A DNA stretch of 6,010 bases, from NCBI GenBank assembly GCA_035304485.1, contig DATGPZ010000147.1, forward strand, positions 1-6,010, in the 5' to 3' direction. Source of the DNA: ZC4RG17 sp035304485 (GTDB taxonomy: Bacteria; Actinomycetota; Acidimicrobiia; Spongiisociales; ZC4RG35). Shown piece after piece: positions 1 to 5,065 of the stretch. Position 1 is the first letter of the stretch, and the number at the start of each line of letters is the position of its first letter. Under the pieces are notes generated by a model. It worked only from the letters and a program-made list of their open reading frames with translations. It made no database searches and was not told where the DNA came from. Made by a program: the position numbers and the translations under genes.

Positions 1-417
1 TTTCTCGGTTGCACAGAGGTGGTCGTACAACCGAAGCAGCCAGGGATAGGTGTCTCGATGACTGTGCTCAGGTGCGAGCGGATACAGCGGAACCGTGAAG
101 GTCACACCGCCTCCGTCCGCCAGAGTGGAGACCATCCGCCACCGAGGGGCGTTCATGCCCTCGAAGAAGCCGCCTCCGTGCAGGTAGAGGACGTGACCAT
201 TCTCTCCGCTCCCCTCCCGAGGTGAGACCGTGTAGGTGGTCACCCCGTCCCAGATCCCTCGTTCGATCCGCCCGCTGCGGCCGATGCTCTCCGGTAGGTG
301 ACCATTCTGTCGCTCCCGAGATCGCGCCACGTGCTGCCGCAAGGCTTCCTCTGACGTGTAGATGCGTTTGCGCGATGCCCGCAGGACGCTCTTCAACAGG
401 CTGTTCCGAACACTCAA
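1..417 (-). CDS. Alpha/beta hydrolase, hormone-sensitive-lipase type (3' end cut by window edge)
   Basis: The first 139 residues of an alpha/beta-fold hydrolase, probably a carboxylesterase or lipase acting on small esters. Residues 80-84 read HGGGF, the oxyanion-hole motif of the HSL/Abhydrolase_3 family, preceded by the beta strand HVLYL. Residues 112-118 read YPLAPEH, the family's usual Y/D-x-LAPEH segment. The nucleophile elbow (GxSxG), acid and His would lie beyond the left edge, so catalytic competence cannot be checked. The first 70 residues or so form a basic N-terminal extension (KRIYTSEEALRQHVAR) of the kind that often precedes the fold in this family. I chose TTG at 417 because GAGGGAG lies 9 nt upstream and an in-frame stop sits at 436-438; no ATG occurs before the conserved core. 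The start is 18 nt after the stop of the membrane protein gene, which implies co-transcription. Fold assignment is firm; substrate is unknown. Confidence 0.85.
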   Translation of the reverse strand, partial: MSVRNSLLKSVLRASRKRIYTSEEALRQHVARSRERQNGHLPESIGRSGRIERGIWDGVTTYTVSPREGSGENGHVLYLHGGGFFEGMNAPRWRMVSTLADGGGVTFTVPLYPLAPEHSHRDTYPWLLRLYDHLCATEK

Positions 418-426
418 GGTTCTCGA

Positions 427-433
427 CTCCCTC
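427..433 (-). promoter_or_regulatory. Ribosome binding site supporting a TTG start
   Basis: The minus strand reads GAGGGAG here, 9 nt before TTG at 415-417. It is the only Shine-Dalgarno-like stretch between the stop of the membrane protein gene (436-438) and the conserved hydrolase sequence, and it decides the TTG start. The spacing is at the long end of normal. Confidence 0.5.
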
Positions 434-435
434 GA

Positions 436-834
436 TCAGGCGGCGGAGACCGACTCCATGCCGGCGGTCTGGCCGCCGATCTGTGAGTACCGCTCGCCGA
501 TCCTCTCGGTGAGCCCGACAGCTGCGAATCCAACGAGTAGGTGAGCCACTCGGATCAGCCAGTGGAGATCACCCACCAGTATCTGCGTCTGGGTCATACC
601 GAACAGCGGCACCACAGGCGCGAGCGCCACCGCCGCCATGCCCATCACCCTGAGTCCGCTGGTCGACAAGCCAACGATGCCCGTGACCAACAAGGCCAGT
701 GTCACCACAGCACCGAAGAAGATGTGGAGACCGATGAAGCTGATGTTCAGGAACCAATGCATCAGCCCAAGGGTCAGCGCTCCGATTCCTGCGGCAGGTC
801 CAGCAAACTTGGTGATGCGAATGAGTGTCGCCAT
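436..834 (-). CDS. Small four-helix integral membrane protein with conserved-looking histidines
   Basis: A 132-residue protein with four hydrophobic segments at about residues 8-28, 33-56, 60-80 and 88-109, a basic N terminus (residues 1-9 include R6 and K9) and a short polar C-terminal tail (110-132). No signal peptide is separate from TM1. Four histidines sit in or at the edge of helices: H26 (LMHWF), H37 (GLHIFFG), H91 and H98 (LHWLIRVAHLLVG). H91 and H98 are seven residues apart, on one face of TM4, a layout also found in heme-b-binding bundles; heme binding here is only an inference. I do not recognise a named family. The start is ATG 834 because GGAG lies 6 nt upstream. The frame stays open to 1173, but that extension lies inside the AraC gene. 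It lies between the AraC gene and the hydrolase on the same strand, so it may be regulated by the former and work with the latter. Confidence 0.8.
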   Translation of the reverse strand: MATLIRITKFAGPAAGIGALTLGLMHWFLNISFIGLHIFFGAVVTLALLVTGIVGLSTSGLRVMGMAAVALAPVVPLFGMTQTQILVGDLHWLIRVAHLLVGFAAVGLTERIGERYSQIGGQTAGMESVSAA

Positions 835-840
835 TGATTT

Positions 841-844
841 CTCC
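841..844 (-). promoter_or_regulatory. Ribosome binding site of the membrane protein gene
   Basis: GGAG on the minus strand, 6 nt upstream of ATG 834. It fixes the start at the short form and argues against the longer open frame that overlaps the AraC gene. The hairpin at 858-875 ends 13 nt further upstream, so the site itself is left unpaired. Confidence 0.6.
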
Positions 845-857
845 GTTGATCCTTCGG

Positions 858-937
858 GAGCCTCTTCGCAGGCTCGGACTTCTACTGAGCAAGAGCCCAT
901 CGGAAGCCGTGCACCTGCCTCATGGGCTCGAGGTGCA
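858..937 (-). promoter_or_regulatory. Leader rich in perfect inverted repeats, possible pseudoknot plus hairpin
   Basis: Three perfect inverted repeats fill the gap between the AraC stop (942-944) and the membrane protein start (834). Pair A is 910-916 with 931-937 (TGCACCT / AGGTGCA). Pair B is 893-900 with 922-929 (GAGCCCAT / ATGGGCTC). A and B interleave, so on the minus-strand RNA they could form an H-type pseudoknot: 7-bp and 8-bp stems with loops of 1, 5 and 9 nt. The third is a hairpin at 858-875 (GAGCCT / AGGCTC, 6-nt loop). No run of T follows, so a standard intrinsic terminator is unlikely. The repeats could be a leader RNA structure, overlapping operator half-sites, or partly chance; the sequence does not settle which. 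Confidence 0.4.
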
Positions 938-941
938 ACGA

Positions 942-1778
942 TTAGCGAGGATCTCCGAGGATGGCTTGAACGAAGTGGCTGTTCTTGAAGATGTCCGACG
1001 GTGTGATGCCGAAAGTCGCCCGGAAGACTCGGCTGAGGTGAGCGGAGTCGGCGAAGCCGGCGGTGTGTGCGGCTTCGGTGAGTGACGCGCCTCCCGCGCT
1101 GGCGACCATGGCAGCCAGCAGCCGCTGCCAGCGGAGGTAACTCTGGACTGACATACCCGTCTCCTCGCGCCACAAGTGGCGGAATCGGCTGGTGGAAAGA
1201 TGAACCTCAGAAGCCAGCGCATCGATCGGCCGGAGCTCGTCGACCAGGAATCGGGGGGTCACGAGCGAGCGGGCGTGGGCGATGCGGGGATCGCCTTCGG
1301 TCGATGCGTTACCCGCTCCGAGGAGTTGTGTGAAGACGTACGAAAGGAGGGCTTCCCCGGCCTGTCGATCGATCGACCGTGTCTCCACTTCCAGGAAATG
1401 GGATCGAAGCTCAACCAGCAGTTCCGGAGGCAGGGAAGGAACGAGGGAGCCCGACGTGGCGCTGAGATGCCGGGCGAAATCCGCCAGAGCTCCGACCTCG
1501 CCCCAAATCTCGACGATCGGTATCCCTTCGGCGTCGAGCTCGTGGGCCACGTTGGGACCCACGACGAAACTCTCCTGCTCTAGAAAGGAATCACTCTCGG
1601 AGGTCCGTACCCGAAAGGGCTCGCCCACGCTGATGCTGATCTGGGTGGCGTAGTGCCGGTGCAGGTCGAGGGACAGACCGGGTCCGACGTAGACCGCCTG
1701 GATGGGCGGCCCTTTCGAGAAGACCACGGTTGCCGGCCGGTCGACCCATTGAGCCGCAGCGAGTGTCTCCTTCGACAT
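942..1778 (-). CDS. AraC-family transcriptional regulator
   Basis: A 278-residue regulator with the usual AraC layout. The N-terminal half (about 15-100) looks like a cupin-type sensor: LHRHYATQISI at 39-49 with H40 and H42, and GPNVAHEL at 74-81. The C-terminal half (about 165-265) carries two helix-turn-helix motifs: the first near 184-208 (IDALASEVHLSTSRFRHLW), the second near 232-264, ending in the family signature AGFADSAHLSRVFRATFG. It should bind promoter DNA in the cytoplasm; the ligand is unknown. ATG 1778 fits the family's normal length, but the GAGGG before it is only 1 nt away, so this start is not certain. The frame is open upstream to a GTG at 1907, which would add 43 residues of low-complexity, weakly conserved-looking sequence. 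Its neighbour 107 nt downstream on the same strand is a membrane protein and then an esterase, the likely targets. Confidence 0.85.
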   Translation of the reverse strand: MSKETLAAAQWVDRPATVVFSKGPPIQAVYVGPGLSLDLHRHYATQISISVGEPFRVRTSESDSFLEQESFVVGPNVAHELDAEGIPIVEIWGEVGALADFARHLSATSGSLVPSLPPELLVELRSHFLEVETRSIDRQAGEALLSYVFTQLLGAGNASTEGDPRIAHARSLVTPRFLVDELRPIDALASEVHLSTSRFRHLWREETGMSVQSYLRWQRLLAAMVASAGGASLTEAAHTAGFADSAHLSRVFRATFGITPSDIFKNSHFVQAILGDPR

Positions 1779-1992
1779 GCCCTCGGCGGTCGAATTCGAG
1801 GAAGGTGGACCCACCTCTGCTGGTTCCGGTTCATGACCACTCTTTTGCACCTGTACATCCAACCGGTCTGGAACGGACGACGCCAATGATCTCCCTCTGC
1901 CAGCCACTCTGCGTTCAGCCGAGGTCCTCGTCCTGCTCTCGTGGCTGACTCATTCCTCCCCAGTCATGGTCGGTGCTGATTAGGTTCTGCGG
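1779..1992. promoter_or_regulatory. Divergent intergenic region between the AraC and VOC genes
   Basis: This 214-nt stretch separates two divergent starts and should hold both promoters, though I cannot pick convincing -35/-10 pairs. It contains three short perfect inverted repeats: TCGAATTCGA at 1790-1799, GGTGG-AC-CCACC at 1804-1815 and CGAGG-T-CCTCG at 1920-1930. If the regulator starts at GTG 1907 instead of ATG 1778, the first two lie inside its coding sequence. These are candidate operator sites only. Confidence 0.35.
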
Positions 1993-2685
1993 ATGACATT
2001 GCGTTTGGTGTCGGTGGACTTCGACGCCCGGGATCCGAGCCTGCCCGCCGCCTTCTGGGCCGAAATGCTGGACCGGGAGATGGTGCGTCATTCGAGCGGC
2101 ATCCTGCTGCCCGGCGACGACACCCAGGTCGGACTCGGGTTCGTCGAGGCGGACACCGGGGAGTGGTCCGGGCCGAACCCGGTACACCTCCATTTGACCA
2201 GTTCCGACCTGGCGGACCAGCAGCGGACAGTCGACAGAGGGCTGGAACTGGGCGGGCGGATCATCCGCCAGGTGCCCGACGAAGGCCATGTGGTGATGGC
2301 CGACCCGGACCGGAACGAGTTCTGTGTGATCGAGCCCACCAGCGGCTTCTTGGAAGGCTGTGGCTTCTTCGGCGAGGTCACCTGCGAGGGATCCCGGGAT
2401 GTCGGCTTCTTCTGGAGCGATGCTCTCGGCTGGCCTCTGGTCTGGGATCGGGGCGACCAGACGGCCATCCAGTCACCGAACGGCGGCACCAAGGTCTCCT
2501 GGGACGTACGGCCCGGACCGCCTACCTACGGCACCAGACGGCAGCGATTCCGGGTCGAGGCGACAGATCCAGAAGCGGAGGCTGCACGACTCACGACGCT
2601 GGGTGCGAGCGAGGCGGGTACGAGGGACGGGGACATCGTGTTGACCGATCCGGACGGCGGCGAATTCCTCGTCACCCGCGCCTAG
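1993..2685 (+). CDS. Two-domain VOC (glyoxalase/bleomycin-resistance fold) protein
   Basis: A 230-residue cytosolic protein made of two VOC modules, about 1-116 and 122-229. Each ends in the same strand motif: MADPDRNEFCVIEP at 102-115 and LTDPDGGEFLV at 217-227, showing internal duplication. Each also has an early helix typical of the fold (LPAAFWAEMLDREM near 17-30; VGFFWSDALGWPLV near 137-150). The His that usually opens a VOC metal site on the first strand is replaced by Asp in module 1 (VSVDFDARD) and absent in module 2, although the final-strand Glu is kept (E109, E224). It is therefore probably not a classical glyoxalase I; it resembles the Glyoxalase_6-type proteins common in actinobacteria, whose substrates are mostly unknown. 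The start is ATG 1993; the upstream Shine-Dalgarno is weak (TAGG). Its stop overlaps that of the convergent cobyrinate synthase. Confidence 0.85.
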   Translation: MTLRLVSVDFDARDPSLPAAFWAEMLDREMVRHSSGILLPGDDTQVGLGFVEADTGEWSGPNPVHLHLTSSDLADQQRTVDRGLELGGRIIRQVPDEGHVVMADPDRNEFCVIEPTSGFLEGCGFFGEVTCEGSRDVGFFWSDALGWPLVWDRGDQTAIQSPNGGTKVSWDVRPGPPTYGTRRQRFRVEATDPEAEAARLTTLGASEAGTRDGDIVLTDPDGGEFLVTRA

Positions 2686-4040
2686 GTTCGGCTGGCCGCC
2701 GCCAGACTTCCGGCGATGGCGGGATTGGAGGCCAGGTGGAGGTGGATGTAGCCGGCAGTGACGTTGTCGAGCGCGAAGCCGTCCCGAGTCTTCTTGCCGT
2801 CACTAGTCGTCACTTCGTAGAGGTTCGCTTCCATGTCCGAAGCGACGATGCGCGATTGGTGGAACTCCTGACCGCGGGCGAGGGTGCCCACCGGTCCGAG
2901 AGGTGAGTCGATGCAAGTGGTGACTTCGGCGTAGCTGATCGCCAGGTGGGCGGGATCCATGGCGATGTCGATCGGCAGGACCCCGACCATCCGGTAGGTG
3001 GCCCCGTCGACACTGGTGACCGATCGCGCCAGGTACATGAGTCCTCCGCATTCGGCGTGGATGGGCATGCCCGCGGCGGCCCGCGCTCTGAGCTCGTCTG
3101 CCAAGGAGGCGTTGCGGGCGAGCGTCTCCAAGGCGGATTCGGGGTAGCCGCCTCCGAGGTAGACGGCGGCGGTGTCCCGCGGCAGGTGAGCGTCGCTCGT
3201 GGGGCTGAACGGTGCGATCTCGAAGCCGGCCTGACGGAGCAGCGCCAGGTTCTCCTCGTAGTAGAAGCAAAAGACGTGGTCCATGGCTACTGCGAGCCGG
3301 GGACGTCGGCCTGGCCTCTGAGGTCGGTCACTCTCTTCGATCGGGAGACGGCGAGTGTCGGCGTCGGCGGCGATCCCGATGATGCGGTCGATGTCCAGAC
3401 CCTCGGATGCGGCAGCGAGGGCAACCATCCGCTCGTTGGGTGGGGTCGGGTTCTCCTCGACGGTGGTGAGTCCCAGGTGGCGTTCGGGTACCTCCAGTTC
3501 AGGCGTGTGGGGAACGGTGCCGAGAACGAGGCCCCGAAGGCGCTCGGGGAGGGCGTCGAGGATCATCTGGGCATGCGTGTCGCTGCCGACCCGGTTCAGG
3601 ATGCACCCGGCGATGCGCACGGCCGGATCGAAACCGAGGAGCCCGTCGAGGACTGCTCCGGTGGTGCGGGTCATTCCCCACACGTCCAATACGACGATCA
3701 CCGGGAGCCCGAGCAGTTTGGCGAGGTGGGCGGCGCTTCCCTGCTCGGTGCCATCGGTTCCGTCGTAGAGTCCGCCCATCGCCTCCACCACCGAGATGTC
3801 GGCGTCCTGAGACCATCGACTGAAGCTCTGTCGTACCCCGGCGGCGCCCATCATCCACACGTCGAGGTTGATCGACGCTCGACCCGTGATCTCGCGGTGA
3901 TATCCGGGGTCGATGAAATCCGGCCCGTGCTTGAAGGGCTGGACCGTCAGCCCTCGTCTCCGCAACCCGGCCAGGACCGCCCCGGTGACGGTCGTCTTCC
4001 CGGCGCCACTGTGGCTGGCGGCGATGAGCATCCCCGGCAT
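2682..4040 (-). CDS. cobB: Cobyrinate (or hydrogenobyrinate) a,c-diamide synthase
   Basis: A 452-residue enzyme of the CobB/CbiA family, which uses ATP and glutamine to amidate the a and c side chains of the corrin ring in cobalamin synthesis, in the cytosol. The N-terminal ATPase domain (about 1-235) has a P-loop at 9-17 (SHSGAGKTT), the K-x-GPDFIDPGYH segment at 37-48, and a GLYDG segment at 90-94. A linker leads to a class I glutamine amidotransferase (GATase_3) domain (about 247-450) with the nucleophile C331 in HAECGG, the EFH motif at 392-394, and GYIHLHLASNP at 430-440, which supplies the catalytic His. All main motifs and the length are normal. ATG 4040 is preceded by GAGG at 5-nt spacing; a TTG at 4067 would add nine residues but lacks such a site. 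No cobalamin gene adjoins it in this window. Very close relatives can act on other tetrapyrroles, so the exact substrate is inferred. Confidence 0.93.
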   Translation of the reverse strand: MPGMLIAASHSGAGKTTVTGAVLAGLRRRGLTVQPFKHGPDFIDPGYHREITGRASINLDVWMMGAAGVRQSFSRWSQDADISVVEAMGGLYDGTDGTEQGSAAHLAKLLGLPVIVVLDVWGMTRTTGAVLDGLLGFDPAVRIAGCILNRVGSDTHAQMILDALPERLRGLVLGTVPHTPELEVPERHLGLTTVEENPTPPNERMVALAAASEGLDIDRIIGIAADADTRRLPIEESDRPQRPGRRPRLAVAMDHVFCFYYEENLALLRQAGFEIAPFSPTSDAHLPRDTAAVYLGGGYPESALETLARNASLADELRARAAAGMPIHAECGGLMYLARSVTSVDGATYRMVGVLPIDIAMDPAHLAISYAEVTTCIDSPLGPVGTLARGQEFHQSRIVASDMEANLYEVTTSDGKKTRDGFALDNVTAGYIHLHLASNPAIAGSLAAASRT

Positions 4041-4045
4041 CGTTG

Positions 4046-4049
4046 CCTC
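4046..4049 (-). promoter_or_regulatory. Ribosome binding site choosing the cobB start
   Basis: GAGG on the minus strand, 5 nt before ATG 4040. It supports this start over the in-frame TTG at 4067 and over the internal ATG at 4031. No B12-box-like sequence or riboswitch fold is recognisable upstream. Confidence 0.55.
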
Positions 4050-4122
4050 AGCTTCCCAACCGGGCAAGCCGGTACCGCGTCGTCGTGGCGTAGACAGGCT
4101 GGAGTCTCAGGGTACGGCGCTG

Positions 4123-4289
4123 CCAGGCCGGTGCCGTGTCGTCTGCCGGATTCTGAGTCAGAATCACCTGGCCGCTGCCATCTGCGTTCATCACCCAGAC
4201 GTCGCTGGGTTGCTTGCAGCGAGGCTCAGCCGACGGATCACGGTCACCCTCCCTGATCTCGACTCGAAGGCGGTGGACTCTAGAGCCAT
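4123..4289 (-). pseudogene. Remnant of a TolB/PD40-type beta-propeller repeat protein
   Basis: One frame (4206 down to 4123) reads SDVWVMNADGSGQ followed by VILTQNPADDTAPAW, a near-perfect PD40 (WD40-like, TolB-type) blade. Just upstream, a different frame beginning at the ATG at 4289 reads STAFESRSG, resembling the IAFESxRDG strand that normally precedes such a blade. The two join only if the frame shifts near 4250, where the blade frame picks up EGDRD. There is one blade, no signal peptide, and a stop (4048-4050) soon after it, whereas family members have many blades. The blade frame is open from an ATG at 4413, but its N-terminal 50 residues look like noise. I read this as the decayed C-terminal end of a secreted or periplasmic propeller protein. 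A short real gene whose stop lies 7 nt before cobB cannot be fully excluded. Confidence 0.55.
4149..4165. repeat. 17-nt perfect inverted repeat
   Basis: GATTCTGA-G-TCAGAATC, 8-nt arms around one base. It lies inside the propeller remnant (the ILTQN codons) and about 110 nt upstream of cobB. It may be a chance product of the coding sequence or a reused operator for cobB. Confidence 0.4.
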
Positions 4290-4516
4290 CGGTGGGTCGG
4301 CGCCCTAACTGTTGATCATGCAGGCGAAACCATCGATCCGAGGGGTCAGCCTCGGTCGCCGCGAAGGTGTGCGATACACGCAGAGCTGAGGCGAGTCCTA
4401 ATCGGACGACCATTCATTTCCCGCGGATCGCCCCGTCAGCCTCCCCGACCCGGCAAACCCGGAGCTGAGCCACCTGTCCCCCATTGTTCGACCTGCGGCG
4501 TTCGCGTCTGCGATCC
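4290..4516. other. Non-coding stretch without a recognisable gene
   Basis: Together with the remnant before it, this makes a 530-nt gap between cobB and the NIPSNAP gene. I find no credible open frame, RNA gene or mobile-element end. The only structure I can point to is a 6-bp perfect hairpin at 4338-4355 (CCGAGG / CCTCGG, loop GGTCAG). It may be degraded coding sequence continuing from the propeller remnant. Confidence 0.5.
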
Positions 4517-4538
4517 TCGAGTTCATCTACCAACTCGA
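4517..4538. promoter_or_regulatory. Inverted repeat upstream of the NIPSNAP gene, operator candidate
   Basis: Perfect 7-nt arms TCGAGTT (4517-4523) and AACTCGA (4532-4538) around an 8-nt spacer, 32 nt before the GTG start. The 22-nt span and position suit a site for a dimeric regulator; in RNA it could also form a hairpin in the 5' leader. No regulator gene is adjacent, so the partner is unknown. Confidence 0.4.
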
Positions 4539-4560
4539 ATGAGCTTCCAACCCAATGATC

Positions 4561-4565
4561 GGAGG
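4561..4565 (+). promoter_or_regulatory. Strong ribosome binding site deciding a GTG start
   Basis: GGAGG with a 5-nt spacer to GTG 4571. It is the best Shine-Dalgarno in the window and selects GTG over the nearby ATG at 4555, which is in another frame. Confidence 0.8.
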
Positions 4566-4570
4566 AACAC

Positions 4571-4891
4571 GTGATCTACGAGTTGCGCACCTACGTCGCC
4601 GCACCAGGCAAGATCGACGCCCTGAACAAGAGGTTCGTCGATCACACGCTGGCCATCTTCGAGCGGGTCGGCATCGAAGCGGTGGCGTTCTTCATCGATC
4701 GCGACAAGCCCGATCACCTGATATACCTCACCCGCTTCCAGGACGAGGAGCACCGACAGAAAGCATGGGCGACGTTCGGCGATGACCCGGAATGGCTCGA
4801 AGTCAAGAGGGAGTCCGAAGTCGACGGGCCGTTCATCGTCGATCGTGAACACGTGATCCTCGAACCGACCGACTACTCACCTCTGCGCTGA
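4571..4891 (+). CDS. NIPSNAP family protein
   Basis: A 106-residue small cytosolic protein of the NIPSNAP family, whose members have a ferredoxin-like alpha+beta fold and usually form dimers. The family signature is clear: YELRTYVAAPGK at 3-14, a helix with H25 (RFVDHTLAIFERVG), then YLTRFQDEEHRQKAWATFGD at 52-71 followed by PEWLEVKRESE at 73-83 and the final strand EHVILEPTDYSPLR. Length is complete for a single-domain bacterial member. Its molecular function is not established; bacterial homologues are often placed among catabolic or stress-related genes, but nothing here points to one. The start is GTG 4571, fixed by GGAGG at 4561-4565 and by the family's usual beginning (M-I-Y-E-L-R-T-Y). 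It stands alone: upstream is the non-coding gap with an inverted repeat, downstream is a convergent gene. Confidence 0.92.
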   Translation: MIYELRTYVAAPGKIDALNKRFVDHTLAIFERVGIEAVAFFIDRDKPDHLIYLTRFQDEEHRQKAWATFGDDPEWLEVKRESEVDGPFIVDREHVILEPTDYSPLR

Positions 4892-4942
4892 GAGGTCCGG
4901 CTACGCATTCTGCTCCGTTGAGACATGCAAGGCGCGGCCTCC

Positions 4943-5015
4943 GCTGCGATCGGGATGCGCACGCCAATCGCCCGCGTCGCAGCCATGAATCAGACGGTCC
5001 CGATCTGGGATCGTC
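4943..5015 (+). terminator. Two hairpins between convergent genes, possible terminators
   Basis: Between the NIPSNAP stop and the LRR stop lie two stem-loops. The first, 4943-4983, pairs GCTGCGA with TCGCAGC and has an inner CGGG/CCCG. The second, 4993-5015, pairs GACGGTCCC with GGGATCGTC around GATCT, nine pairs including one G-U on the plus-strand RNA. Neither has a T run, so rho-independent termination is not certain. The second is better paired on plus, favouring a role at the NIPSNAP end. Confidence 0.4.
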
Positions 5016-5065
5016 GAGCGTGAGGATGCCGGTTCGGCCCCATCACATTCATCAACGCCCAGGAC

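Noticed and set aside
835..1173. N-terminal extension of the membrane protein frame
   Set aside because: It lies partly inside the AraC coding sequence, has no membrane-like or conserved pattern, and a proper Shine-Dalgarno precedes ATG 834.
1915..1953. 12-codon minus-strand leader peptide behind GGGGAGGA
   Set aside because: The purine run abuts the ATG with almost no spacer, the peptide has no regulatory codon run, and its place in a known transcript is uncertain.
2163..2906. 247-codon plus-strand frame overlapping the VOC gene
   Set aside because: Arg/Gly-rich low-complexity translation in an alternate frame of the VOC gene, continuing into the cobB antisense strand.
2946..4256. 436-codon plus-strand open frame antisense to cobB
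   Set aside because: It lies almost wholly opposite cobB, has no recognisable motifs, and is the expected shadow of a GC-rich coding strand.
4041..4413. Cobalamin riboswitch upstream of cobB
   Set aside because: I looked for a B12-box-like segment and the expected leader length on the minus strand and found neither; a covariance-model search would be decisive.
4523..4852. 109-codon minus-strand frame opposite the NIPSNAP gene
   Set aside because: Fully opposite a well-supported gene and without family motifs or a ribosome binding site.
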